Shown piece after piece: positions 56,030 through 64,000 of a stretch of DNA of 64,000 nucleotides (its first letter is position 1; each line of letters begins with the position of its first letter). The notes beneath the pieces were generated by a model. The model searched no databases and had not been told where the DNA came from. It was given only the letters and a program-made list of their open reading frames with translations. The position numbers and the translations under genes are program-made. The stretch is from Clostridium magnum DSM 2767. Its GTDB lineage: Bacteria; Bacillota; Clostridia; Clostridiales; Clostridiaceae. Where the stretch lies: contig NZ_LWAE01000002.1 of NCBI RefSeq assembly GCF_001623875.1, forward strand, positions 1,177,501-1,241,500, written 5' to 3'.

Positions 56030-56058
56030 CCCCTAGCTCATAAAAACTAGAGGGTATA
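56030..56058 (-). terminator. Terminator after the SHOCT gene
   Basis: CCCCCTAG pairs with CTAGAGGG around a short loop; A/T-rich beyond. Confidence 0.5.
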
Positions 56059-56068
56059 TATTAGCTTT

Positions 56069-56302
56069 TTATTTCTTTTGTATTATAACAGTTCTTCTTT
56101 TTATATATTCTTCCTCACTAATTTCTCCCTTAGCAAATTTTTCATCAAGAATTTTTATCGCGCTGCTAGAGTTAACTGTATAATTTCTTACAAGTTTAAT
56201 TCCAAGTACTATTAAACCTATAAATACCAATATTCTAATTCCCATCATTATAGGCATCCACGGGCTAAATCCAAAACCTGAGCCCCAAAATCCACAAAGC
56301 AT
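56069..56302 (-). CDS. Small SHOCT-domain membrane protein
   Basis: A 77-residue protein with a Trp/Gly/Met-rich start (CGFWGSGFGFSPWMPIMM), one membrane span and a C-terminal SHOCT motif, ILDEKFAKGEISEEEYIKRR. Function of such proteins is unknown; similar ones often lie near metal resistance genes. GGAGG precedes the ATG. It has its own shared box. Confidence 0.8.
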   Translation of the reverse strand: MLCGFWGSGFGFSPWMPIMMGIRILVFIGLIVLGIKLVRNYTVNSSSAIKILDEKFAKGEISEEEYIKRRTVIIQKK

Positions 56303-56359
56303 ATTAATTTCCTCCTAAAATATTAATTTTTTACTGTTCTTAATTTATTATTTGAGTTA

Positions 56360-56391
56360 ATTATAGCTAGTAAATGTGGAGGAAATATGGA
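56360..56391 (-). promoter_or_regulatory. Shared-box promoter of the SHOCT gene
   Basis: TCCATA-N5-TCCACA, 9 nt, TATAAT; the C-variant of the repeat. Confidence 0.65.
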
Positions 56392-56437
56392 GATTTTGAT
56401 TTTTGAAAATTCGTCCATACGCTCATAAATTTTCACA

Positions 56438-57487
56438 TTATTTAACTCTACGAGCCGTTATATAGTCACTTCTGCTAATTGGTGAAATCTTAACTACATC
56501 TCCAGTACGAGGCGCATGTATCATTGCACCGTTACCCACGTACATACCCATATGAGTAGGGTTACCACCTTTACCAAAGAAAACTAAATCTCCTGGTTGC
56601 AATTGATCTTTTGATACACCTACTCCATCAGTTATTTGATCATATGTGGTTCTTCCTACAGAAATTCCAAAGTGTCTATATACATACTGAGTAAAACCGG
56701 AACAGTCAAACCCACTAGGTGTAGTTCCACCCCATAAATACGGTGTTCCTAGAAAATTTGAGGCGTATGCTACAACATTGTTATCACTTATAGGCGAACT
56801 ACCTCTAGATAGAGTTACCTTAGGTGCTTCATTTCTTATACTAGCAACCTGGTTTACAGCTGCACTCACAGCATTTTGTTCAGCCAAAGCATATTGTCTC
56901 TGCTGCTGTTTAGCTTGGTCTATTAGCTTTGTTTGATCACTTTTATTTTTATTAAGTTCATTTAACTTATTCTCATTTTCAGATTTTAACGCTAATAGTT
57001 TTTCATTTTCTGTCTTTAGCTTGTCTACTTTATCAGCGATATCCTTTTGTTTTGCCTTATAATCAGAAATAATCTTAGTATCAAAGCTTATAATTCTATT
57101 AATCATATCCACTCTTGAAATAAAATCATCCAGTCCGCTAGAACCTAAAAGCATATCCAAATATCCAGTAGAACCATTTATGTAAAGTGCTCTCATTCTA
57201 CTGTTAAATACATTCTTTTGCTTTTTGGTATCAGTTTCAGCTGTCTTTAATTCATTCTCTGAATTCTTAATATCTTGTTCTTTTATTGACATTTGCTTTT
57301 TATTGTCGGCAATCTTATCCATTACCCCTTCTATTTGGTTGTCCAAGTTTTCGATGCTTGATTCAAGCTCTTGAACCTTTGAATATGAATTATTACTATT
57401 TGATGCAGGTTGTGCAAAGACTACACTATTATTAACTGTTGCTGTAACTGCTAATATCATTAAAAGCTGCTTTAATCTTCTATTCAA
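56438..57487 (-). CDS. Secreted NlpC/P60 hydrolase with coiled-coil (CwlO/PcsB-like)
   Basis: A 349-residue peptidoglycan hydrolase. After a signal peptide (to about residue 25) a long coiled coil (about 32-215) precedes an NlpC/P60 domain (about 230-345). Catalytic Cys is in GFDCSGFTQYVY and His in PTHMGMYVG; a further His lies in MIHAPRTG. This layout is that of the hydrolases activated by FtsEX. Since ftsE and this gene share the same promoter box, they are likely partners. Confidence 0.9.
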   Translation of the reverse strand: MNRRLKQLLMILAVTATVNNSVVFAQPASNSNNSYSKVQELESSIENLDNQIEGVMDKIADNKKQMSIKEQDIKNSENELKTAETDTKKQKNVFNSRMRALYINGSTGYLDMLLGSSGLDDFISRVDMINRIISFDTKIISDYKAKQKDIADKVDKLKTENEKLLALKSENENKLNELNKNKSDQTKLIDQAKQQQRQYALAEQNAVSAAVNQVASIRNEAPKVTLSRGSSPISDNNVVAYASNFLGTPYLWGGTTPSGFDCSGFTQYVYRHFGISVGRTTYDQITDGVGVSKDQLQPGDLVFFGKGGNPTHMGMYVGNGAMIHAPRTGDVVKISPISRSDYITARRVK

Positions 57488-57609
57488 TGCTACCTCTCCT
57501 TACTTTAATATTTATTTAGTATGAATAAAGTAATAAATTCATACTAAAATTTTTTAAGATATAGAACATCACAATTTATTCCAATTTGTCAGATTATATA
57601 TCCCCCTGT

Positions 57610-57641
57610 ATTATACAAGATTTTTATGTAGATTTTATGAA
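57610..57641 (-). promoter_or_regulatory. Shared-box promoter of the NlpC/P60 gene
   Basis: TTCATA-N5-TACATA, 9 nt, TATAAT; about 120 bp from the start codon. Confidence 0.75.
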
Positions 57642-57830
57642 GATTTCATTATTGATAGGTGATTTTTTATAATTTTCTACTTTAAATAAAACATTAGAGA
57701 GCTCCTATGCAGTTAACAAATATATAAATGAATTTTTGGGTAATTAATTTATATAGTGCTTGATTTATACTTGTATAAACAGTGTTATAACTATATGATG
57801 TTACATAATAAGTGTATTATTAAAAAACAA

Positions 57831-57868
57831 AAACAGTCAATAACCTTAAAGTTGCTAACTGTTTTTAT
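57831..57868 (-). terminator. Terminator after the Cys-rich gene
   Basis: AAAAACAGT pairs with ACTGTTTTT across a loop of about 20 nt. Confidence 0.55.
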
Positions 57869-57874
57869 AGGCTG

Positions 57875-58222
57875 TTACATTGAAGCCATTCTTCTACATT
57901 CATCTGCACACATACGACAAATATCTGCACATGTTTGACAATGCTCATCTTTAAACATTGAACATTCTTTCGCACATGCATCACAAGCTCTAGCACACAT
58001 ATTACAGTGTTCTTTTGCAAACTGTCCATTCATAGACATAAGTGCTGATGACATTTCACACATTTGTGCACACTCAACAAGCATTTTCACACAATTCTTT
58101 CTTGCATTAAGATCAGGCTCATTTAAACATGCATCATAACAGATATAACATGCCTGTGCACATTTGTCACATGCCTCTATACATGTTTGAAAATTATTTC
58201 TTACCATTGTTGCTGTTCCCAT
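57875..58222 (-). CDS. Cys-rich four-helix protein (DUF326/Csp-like copper storage)
   Basis: A 115-residue helical protein with about 19 Cys in helical CxxxC/CxxC spacing: CIEACDKCAQACYICYDAC, CVKMLVECAQMCEM, CNMCARACDACAKEC and CQTCADICRMCADEC. This is the pattern of cytosolic Csp copper-storage proteins, which bind many Cu(I) ions within a four-helix bundle. There is no signal peptide. AAGGAG precedes the ATG. No shared box is found upstream. Confidence 0.85.
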   Translation of the reverse strand: MGTATMVRNNFQTCIEACDKCAQACYICYDACLNEPDLNARKNCVKMLVECAQMCEMSSALMSMNGQFAKEHCNMCARACDACAKECSMFKDEHCQTCADICRMCADECRRMASM

Positions 58223-58449
58223 TTTTAAACACTCCTTATGTAACTTAATTTTTTAACACGATATATAATATGTGTTTTAAAAAAATTTTTTATACGTTGA
58301 ATATGGATTTAAATCTAAGTATGCAAGCTTTTATTTTATAGTAGACGTATTAAAAAAAGAGAGCCTTAAAATATTTATAAACTTGAAACGGAGTTTTATG
58401 TAACTTTAACAATTTATCATCAATAATTTCATTATTTACTTCTTCTAAA

Positions 58450-58644
58450 TTAGACTTTGCCTTGATCCATCATGTTTTTAATTTCTTGCTGCAGCTGAGA
58501 GATATTTTTCATTTTTGAATCTCTTAATTGTGTAAAAAGCTGGCGTATTTCTGGATTACTAATCTCCATCATGTATTTATTATACATAGATTGTAATATC
58601 ATTTCATCCTGTAGGGAATCATGCAAAAAATCAATATTATTCAT
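58450..58644 (-). CDS. Small CotF-like spore-coat-type protein
   Basis: A 64-residue helical protein (NNIDFLHDSLQDEMILQSMY, EISNPEIRQLFTQLRDSKM) resembling short coat F/ferritin-like proteins. A ribosome site AGGAG precedes the ATG. It is the last gene of a probable four-gene cluster with another CotF-like gene and two DUF421 genes. Confidence 0.6.
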   Translation of the reverse strand: MNNIDFLHDSLQDEMILQSMYNKYMMEISNPEIRQLFTQLRDSKMKNISQLQQEIKNMMDQGKV

Positions 58645-58702
58645 ATAGTATCACTCCTATTTAATGGTGTGTGACACACCAAATGGTATATCACGCCAAA
58701 AT

Positions 58703-58903
58703 TTAAACAATTGAAAACTTTGACATAGTTTGTGTTAATGTATTGTAATGATTACGTGATCCTTGTTCCATTCCTTTTAACATTTGTTTTAACTTTGGAT
58801 CATTAATTTGTTCTGAAATATTAGCATACTTTTTTGCCATACCGTCTTCATGGAATTGCATTTCCTTAAAAGCATTGTTCATTATTTCTTGTTCAGTAAG
58901 CAT
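58703..58903 (-). CDS. Small CotF-like protein
   Basis: A 66-residue helical protein (LTEQEIMNNAFKEMQFHEDG, ISEQINDPKLKQMLKGMEQGSRNHY). It follows the DUF421 gene by 13 bp behind AAGGAGG, so it is co-transcribed. Probably related to the next gene and, like it, spore-associated. Confidence 0.65.
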   Translation of the reverse strand: MLTEQEIMNNAFKEMQFHEDGMAKKYANISEQINDPKLKQMLKGMEQGSRNHYNTLTQTMSKFSIV

Positions 58904-58916
58904 TTTTATAACCTCC

Positions 58917-59639
58917 TTATTTTTCAGTTATTACAGAATAGTATAATTCTCCGGTCGGATCAATCAATGCAGCATAAACATCTTTTACATTCGTAATACC
59001 TTTTTTTAGCAATTCATCCTTCAGCCATTTCTCATCATATCCTAATTCCTTTAGGTTTTTCTCTATAACTTTCCCGTCATTGATAAGGAGAGTTGGAAGA
59101 CCACTACCCATAGTTTGAATATTTAAATCCTTTGGAGTTACAGGCTGATAGTCTGATTTTTTTAGAACACTTACATGACCGCTGGTTTCCAAAACTGCAG
59201 CCTCCACTTCACTAATATTAGGAACATCTATACTCCGTATATCATATAGTAGTAATTCTAATGGAAGGAAAGCTTTTGCCATGTTAGGGCGAATAATCTT
59301 CCCACCGGATACTAATGGTATTGATTTTCCCACTACAACTTTAGCGAAAGTCCTATTTTTTACAGCTATATAGGATATAAGATAATGAAGAATGTATATC
59401 ACAACAATTATAACTATAGTATTAATAAAACTTATTTTAGCCTCAAATAAGGGAGCTGCTGTTATTCCACCCATCATCCAGAAAAATGTAAAGTCATAGC
59501 CTGCAAACTGTCCTCCAGCTCGGTGCGGTAAAACTTTCCCTTCTATCAATAGCAAAATTCCAACTACAATACTGCGTAAAGCGAATATAAATGGTCCAAT
59601 TTCTTCTGCGCTTCCAAATACACTTTTTAACAATTCCAT
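58917..59639 (-). CDS. DUF421 (YetF/YcaP-like) membrane protein
   Basis: A 240-residue protein with three N-terminal membrane spans and a C-terminal soluble domain (from about 95) with KSIPLVSGGKI, LLLYDIRSIDVPNISEVEAAVLE and LPTLLINDGKVIEKNLKELGYDEKWL. This is the DUF421/YetF pattern; homologues are linked to spore membranes, mechanism unknown. It is 16 bp downstream of a paralogue. Confidence 0.85.
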   Translation of the reverse strand: MELLKSVFGSAEEIGPFIFALRSIVVGILLLIEGKVLPHRAGGQFAGYDFTFFWMMGGITAAPLFEAKISFINTIVIIVVIYILHYLISYIAVKNRTFAKVVVGKSIPLVSGGKIIRPNMAKAFLPLELLLYDIRSIDVPNISEVEAAVLETSGHVSVLKKSDYQPVTPKDLNIQTMGSGLPTLLINDGKVIEKNLKELGYDEKWLKDELLKKGITNVKDVYAALIDPTGELYYSVITEK

Positions 59640-59655
59640 TGTTATCCCTTCTTTA

Positions 59656-60384
59656 CTATATACTCATATAGACTGTTCCATCTGACTCAAGCATAGCTAT
59701 AAATATATCTTTCGGATTGGTAATACCTTTTTCTTTTAATTTGGTCATTAGCCAATCATGTTCTAACCCCATAGCATGAAGATTTCTTTCGTCTATTTTT
59801 CCATCATAAATAAGAATTGTAGGTAGTGATATAGTTTTAGGTGGTAAGTTCATCTGCTTTCTTGTAAGTGGTAGTGCTTCAGGTTTTTTGATGACACTTA
59901 TTTTTCCATAGGGTTCTAGTACAATAGTGTCAATTTCTGATAGATTATGGGCACCTCTTAGTCTTAATTGTCCTAATAGATTATCCAGTGTTACACGACA
60001 ATCAAGCATATTTTCTCTGATTATTATTCCATCCTTCATAAGAAGTGTTTGTTTTCGATCGATTAATCTAGGCCATTTAATATCTAAGTAAGATAAAAAA
60101 ATATTTACAAAGGCATATACAAAAATAATTACTAATCCAGAAGTAAGAGAAGATTGCGGATTTAACATTCTAATAGCAGCTAAGCTCACAATTCCAGCAG
60201 CTACTAAATAGTTATGACCTGACAAAATACCTACTTGACGGTGGCCCATTAAGCGAGTTGCAATGATTAATGCTATATAAAGAATAATAGCCCTTAATGC
60301 CAAAGCAATTACTGATAAATTTTTACTTCCTTCCATAAATGAATTCCAATCCAAAGTAAACCCTCCTGTATTACTAAAAAGCAC
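59656..60384 (-). CDS. DUF421 (YetF/YcaP-like) membrane protein
   Basis: A 242-residue paralogue of the next gene. Three membrane spans lie in the first 95 residues (IATRLMGHRQVGIL between them), then a soluble domain with LLGQLRLRGAHNLSEIDTIVLEPYG and LPTILIYDGKIDERNLHAMGLEHDWL. GGAGGG precedes the start. It heads the cluster DUF421-DUF421-CotF-CotF. Confidence 0.85.
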   Translation of the reverse strand: MLFSNTGGFTLDWNSFMEGSKNLSVIALALRAIILYIALIIATRLMGHRQVGILSGHNYLVAAGIVSLAAIRMLNPQSSLTSGLVIIFVYAFVNIFLSYLDIKWPRLIDRKQTLLMKDGIIIRENMLDCRVTLDNLLGQLRLRGAHNLSEIDTIVLEPYGKISVIKKPEALPLTRKQMNLPPKTISLPTILIYDGKIDERNLHAMGLEHDWLMTKLKEKGITNPKDIFIAMLESDGTVYMSI

Positions 60385-60514
60385 ATAAATAGAATAACTC
60401 TAAAAACATTATATTTAGTATAATATCTTTAGGGATATTATATTCAATAAAAACTTTTACTACATTCAACCTAGTAGAGATTGAGTCATTAAATCTTAAG
60501 CTAAAAAATAGTAT

Positions 60515-60563
60515 TAAAATGAGCACTAATAGCTGATAGAACAGTTATTGATGCTCATTTTAC
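60515..60563 (-). terminator. Terminator
   Basis: AAAATGAGCA pairs with TGCTCATTTT, extended by TAATA with TTATT. It lies beyond the small gene at 60596. Confidence 0.65.
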
Positions 60564-60595
60564 TTTGAATCAACACGAAATACACTAGGTTTAAT

Positions 60596-60745
60596 CTATA
60601 TTTTATATTGTTTAGAATTTATGTCTTTATCAGTATATGTATAATTTCCGTTAGACGCGGTTTTTTCTATTTCATCGAGCCTATTATTGATTTGCCTTAC
60701 TTCTGATTGAATGTTTAGTAGTAAATCCTTTATATCTTTATCCAT
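60596..60745 (-). CDS. Small coiled-coil-like hypothetical protein (49 aa)
   Basis: AAGGAG lies 8 nt before the ATG. The first 30 residues form a heptad-like helix (IKDLLLNIQSEVRQINNRLDE), followed by a polar tail. It is a single gene with its own terminator. No family is recognised. Confidence 0.5.
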   Translation of the reverse strand: MDKDIKDLLLNIQSEVRQINNRLDEIEKTASNGNYTYTDKDINSKQYKI

Positions 60746-60898
60746 TTAATCATACTCCTTTCTTGAAATAGTTTTTTCCAAGAAGCTGATTTTATTCAGA
60801 TAAATCAATTTACAGATTGAAGAAATATATCCTCCTGAAAAGATATATTTACGAATCCATCAATCTCATAATTATTAATTACAATCTATAACTAAAAT

Positions 60899-60942
60899 AA
60901 AAAAATCTGAAATGCCTCTATCACATCTCAGATTTTTTGTTT
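60899..60942 (-). terminator. Terminator after the fix/etf operon
   Basis: AAAAAATCTGA pairs with TCAGATTTTTT; T-runs in both directions. Confidence 0.7.
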
Positions 60943-60962
60943 TTATATAATCCATAATTCTG

Positions 60963-61256
60963 TTATGCCAATCTAAACTGTATTCCAAAACCTCCCCTTG
61001 GGAAGTTCCAGTCAATATTATCGTGAGAACAAGCTATTCTGCAGGCCCCACACTCAAGACAGCCTTCATAGCCAACAGCAACATGTCCATCCTTAAACTC
61101 ATAAACACGGGCAGGACAAATGAATGTACAGGTCTTTTCCTTACATGTCTCACATATCTTCTGATCCTTTATAGTTAAGTGAGAAAGGGTGTCTACATTA
61201 TAAGTATTTAAATACAGCTTATCATCAATATTTACTTTTAATTTTGTATTTTCCAT
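60963..61256 (-). CDS. fixX: FixX-like ferredoxin
   Basis: About 97 residues. The ATG at 61256 overlaps the fixC stop as TAATG. Cysteines CETCKEKTCTFICPARVY and CLECGACRIACSHDNI form the iron-sulfur site, and the end, WNFPRGGFGIQFRLA, is typical of FixX. It passes electrons within the ETF-quinone-oxidoreductase-like complex. Last gene of the etfB-etfA-fixC-fixX order. Confidence 0.9.
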   Translation of the reverse strand: MENTKLKVNIDDKLYLNTYNVDTLSHLTIKDQKICETCKEKTCTFICPARVYEFKDGHVAVGYEGCLECGACRIACSHDNIDWNFPRGGFGIQFRLA

Positions 61257-62551
61257 TATTTCATCGCCTTCCATATTTTAAATCCATCCATACCCATACT
61301 AAATAAAGATTTTCCGCCAGCCATGTGTTTAATAGCTAACTTTTGCTTGTCTCGTTTTGATACTCCATCTACAGTAAACATTTCACTCATTACCTTGTTA
61401 GCTGCCGGTATATAATGATTGAAGAACTGAGGATTTTCTTCCATGGTTGTAGATGCATTCTTATATTTTTTTAGATCCTTCATAACATAACTTTCTTTAA
61501 GCAGCTCCTGATAACGTGAAAGTGTTTGTTCATTGAATTTGCCTAACTTCTTGGCATGTATAATAGTCTCAGCAGCAAAACGTCCGGAGGTCATTCCTAA
61601 ATTTGATCCCTCTCTATGAATACCATTAACAAGCTGTGCTGCATCACCAATTACCAGTACCCCATCCCCTACTAATTTAGGTATGCTATTATACCCTCCT
61701 TCCGGGATCAAGTGTGCATAATACTCACTTGCTTCACTTCCTGCAATTAAAGGCTTAATAACCGGATGCTGCTTGATATACTCTAGTAATTCATAAGGCT
61801 TAACATTTCTTTCGCTCATCTGTGAAAGCAAAGCTCCACATCCAATAGATATATGTTCCTTATTGGTATAGATAAAGGCTGTACCTACCATTCCTAAGGT
61901 TCCATCACCAAACATTTCTATGGTTGCTCCCATACCTTTGTCCAAGTTAAATCTATCTTCAATTTTATCTGAAGGCAGCTTTAATTCCTCCATAACTGCA
62001 AGGGCTACCTGATCTTTACGCCATTCTTTATGGAAGCCAAGGCTTTTGGCTAGTAATGAATTAACACCATCTGCAAGAACAACCACATCCGCATAAATAT
62101 CTCCATCCGGTCTATCTGTTCTAACTCCAACAACTTTATTGTTTTCTACAATACATTCTTTTACAACAGTCTCGTTGACAATTAATGCTCCAGCTTCCAC
62201 GCATTTTTTTGAAAACCACTGATCAAATTTGCCTCTGAAAACTGTAAAATTATTATAAGGAGGCTTTGACCATTCCATTCCTCTGTAACCAGTCTTTGCT
62301 ACAGACTCTTTGCCCAATAACCAAAAGTTTTGCTCAATAATAGGACGTTCAAGAGGTGCTTCCTTCCAAAATTCTGGGATAATCTCGTCCATCATGTGGC
62401 GGTATAATACCCCACCCATAACATTTTTTGAGCCAGGATATTTACCTTTTTCAATAACAATTACATTAAGACCTTCTTTCGCCATTACATATGCTGCTGC
62501 AAGTCCCGCAACACCAGCGCCTACAACAATAACATCAAATTTCTCAGCCAA
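61256..62551 (-). CDS. fixC: FixC-like FAD-dependent ETF oxidoreductase
   Basis: A 431-residue flavoprotein. The N-terminal FAD-binding motif is VVGAGVAGLAAAYVMAKEG; GDGVLVIGDAAQLVNGIHREGSN is the second FAD motif. It would take electrons from the ETF and, with FixX, reduce a low-potential or quinone-like acceptor. It starts 3 bp after etfA. Confidence 0.92.
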   Translation of the reverse strand: MAEKFDVIVVGAGVAGLAAAYVMAKEGLNVIVIEKGKYPGSKNVMGGVLYRHMMDEIIPEFWKEAPLERPIIEQNFWLLGKESVAKTGYRGMEWSKPPYNNFTVFRGKFDQWFSKKCVEAGALIVNETVVKECIVENNKVVGVRTDRPDGDIYADVVVLADGVNSLLAKSLGFHKEWRKDQVALAVMEELKLPSDKIEDRFNLDKGMGATIEMFGDGTLGMVGTAFIYTNKEHISIGCGALLSQMSERNVKPYELLEYIKQHPVIKPLIAGSEASEYYAHLIPEGGYNSIPKLVGDGVLVIGDAAQLVNGIHREGSNLGMTSGRFAAETIIHAKKLGKFNEQTLSRYQELLKESYVMKDLKKYKNASTTMEENPQFFNHYIPAANKVMSEMFTVDGVSKRDKQKLAIKHMAGGKSLFSMGMDGFKIWKAMK

Positions 62552-62554
62552 TCT

Positions 62555-63844
62555 TTAAACCTCCTTCGCAATTGCACATAAATCTTTAGTTTTTAACTGT
62601 GAAATATCTCCGAGCGCTTCCTTAAAGCTACTAATTAATTTAGGTAATACTTCAAAGACATCTCCCTGAATTCCATAAGTAGCCAACTTCATCATTTCAC
62701 ATTCAGAATCTGTATTTATAGAAACTATGGTTTCCGCTCCCTGTATTCCAACGGTATGCTGTATCGCACCAGAAATTCCTATAGCAAAATAAAGTTTAGG
62801 GGATACTGTTTGTCCTGTTTGACCAACTTGACGTTTATGATCTACTAAACCTTTCTCAACAGCACCACGACTTCCTGCAACTATACCTCCAACAACCTTT
62901 GCTAACTCCTCTAGCAACTTAAATCCTTCCTGATTCTGCACACCACGTCCACCACAAACTATAATTTTAGCATCTTCAAGTTTTGCATTTTCTGCCTGTT
63001 CTTTAATAATCTCAAGCACCCAAGTCTTAAGAGATTTTTCTTCAATTTTAAAAGTTTCTCTAACTATAGTTCCTGTCTTATTTACTTCAGTTTCTGGCAT
63101 ATTCATAACTCTTGGACGAACAGTAGCCATTTGAGGACGGTGTTTTTCGCATACTATAGTGGCCATTATGTTTCCTCCAAAGGCTGGGCGACTGGCAAGT
63201 AATACTCTTTTTTCTAAGTCAATATCCAGCTGAGTACAGTCTGCTGTAAGTCCGGTTTTCATTGCAGTTGCAACGGCACCAGCTAGATCTCTCCCTGTAG
63301 TTGTTGCTCCCATTAACAATATTTCTGGTTTATACTTATTTATTAAATAGCAGAAAGCTCTATTATAAGTCTCAGCTCTATAGAAATGAAATACTGGGTC
63401 ATCTATAACATATACGGTATCTGCACCATGTGTAAAAAGCTCAGATATTATAGATTCAACTTTATCACCTAATAAAACTGCACATACCTTTACCTCTAAT
63501 TTCGAAGCAAGCTTTCTTGCAGCACCAATAAGTTCAAGAGTAACAGAGGCTAGATTACCTTCCAATTGCTCTGCAAAAACCCATACATCTCCAGTAGGCT
63601 TTTCTGACTTTGAAGCTTTATTACCTTCCTTAGTCTCATTCTTCAAGATATCATTGGCTTTCTTTTTGTCACCTAGAATACTTAACGCAGAAACTGGACA
63701 CACCGATACACACTTTCCACATTCAATACACTTTTCTTTACTGGCTACTAATTTACCTTCTCCATTAATCTGCAATGCATCGAAGGGGCAACTTGGGATA
63801 CAGGATTCACATCCAATACAAGAATCTGCAATTATAACTGCCAT
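62555..63844 (-). CDS. etfA: ETF alpha subunit (FixB-like) with two 4Fe-4S clusters
   Basis: A 429-residue protein. The N-terminal ferredoxin domain (about 1-60) has CIGCESCIPSCPFDAL and CIECGKCVSVCPVSAL. The ETF alpha part includes GATTTGRDLAGAVA and the FAD site GSRGAVEKGLVDHKRQ, GQTGQTVSP. The ferredoxin extension is typical of ETFs in anaerobes. The gene overlaps the end of etfB by 13 bp. Confidence 0.93.
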   Translation of the reverse strand: MAVIIADSCIGCESCIPSCPFDALQINGEGKLVASKEKCIECGKCVSVCPVSALSILGDKKKANDILKNETKEGNKASKSEKPTGDVWVFAEQLEGNLASVTLELIGAARKLASKLEVKVCAVLLGDKVESIISELFTHGADTVYVIDDPVFHFYRAETYNRAFCYLINKYKPEILLMGATTTGRDLAGAVATAMKTGLTADCTQLDIDLEKRVLLASRPAFGGNIMATIVCEKHRPQMATVRPRVMNMPETEVNKTGTIVRETFKIEEKSLKTWVLEIIKEQAENAKLEDAKIIVCGGRGVQNQEGFKLLEELAKVVGGIVAGSRGAVEKGLVDHKRQVGQTGQTVSPKLYFAIGISGAIQHTVGIQGAETIVSINTDSECEMMKLATYGIQGDVFEVLPKLISSFKEALGDISQLKTKDLCAIAKEV

Positions 63845-64000
63845 CTAACTATTCCTCCTTTTAAGCTATCTGTAAGCTGTTTTACCACCTCATCAATATT
63901 GCCCTTTAGTAATTCCCCACCAGATCTTTGAGGTGGAGGAAATATACGTCGAACTGAAGTTGGAGACCCTTTAAGCCCTAACTGACTCATATCTGCTTCG
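63832..64000 (-). CDS. etfB: ETF beta subunit (FixA-like), C-terminal part
   Basis: The frame is open to the window edge. The last 55 residues read GLKGSPTSVRRIFPPPQRSG then ELLKGNIDEVVKQLTDSLKGG, typical of the ETF beta C terminus. The stop lies inside the etfA start region. The first part of the gene is outside the window. Confidence 0.88.
   Translation of the reverse strand, partial: EADMSQLGLKGSPTSVRRIFPPPQRSGGELLKGNIDEVVKQLTDSLKGGIVRWQL

Noticed and set aside
1..64000. CRISPR arrays, tRNA and rRNA genes
   Set aside because: No regularly spaced repeat-spacer series was seen, and no cloverleaf-like or rRNA-like sequence was recognised by eye. A tRNA or CRISPR search program would settle this.

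Overview
The window is AT-rich DNA with clostridial features: strong GGAGG ribosome sites, ATG/GTG/TTG starts, spore-coat-like proteins, SpoVD-like PBP and FixABCX-type ETF genes. It suggests a Clostridium or close relative; the species cannot be fixed from sequence alone.

Layout. 1-5 kb: a type I restriction-modification operon (hsdM tail, hsdS, hsdR). 5-15 kb: an accessory stretch with small membrane proteins, a broken ydbC-like gene, a TIGR04076 protein, an AbiH-type phage-defence gene followed by an attC-like palindrome, a frameshifted gene, a diguanylate cyclase, a tyrosine recombinase and a TnpB-only IS605-type element. 15-58 kb: a metal and envelope island with csoR-copA-copZ, small Met/Cys-rich proteins, a CcdA/ResA-like thiol pair, ftsE and ftsX split by an IS110-family element, two beta-propeller proteins, an HD-GYP protein, a subtilase, a decayed second copper locus, an NtrB/NtrC-like pair, a YHS protein, a UbiA prenyltransferase, a PBP, two NiCoT transporters (one behind a cobalamin riboswitch, one behind a sigma-54-like promoter), a chemoreceptor, an amidase, multicopper oxidase genes and fragments, an OmpR-type two-component system with a Met/His-rich sensor loop, an NlpC/P60 hydrolase and a Cys-rich copper-storage-like protein. 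58-60.7 kb: CotF-like and DUF421 genes. 61-64 kb: fixX-fixC-etfA-etfB.

Main discovery. Twenty promoters between 18.7 and 57.6 kb share one 32-bp architecture, TTCATA-N5-TWCAYA-N9-TATAAT with small variations: an 11-bp-phased direct repeat ending exactly 9 nt before the -10 box. Nineteen point at a downstream gene with a normal leader or at a small ORF; one is orphaned by a rearrangement. The pattern fits an OmpR/PhoB-type response regulator acting at -35. The best local candidate is the regulator at 55.2-55.9 kb, paired with the kinase carrying the Met/His-rich loop. The apparent regulon joins copper export, thiol-disulfide exchange, Ni/Co uptake and cell-wall remodelling: FtsEX, a CwlO/PcsB-like hydrolase, a PBP, an amidase and a subtilase.
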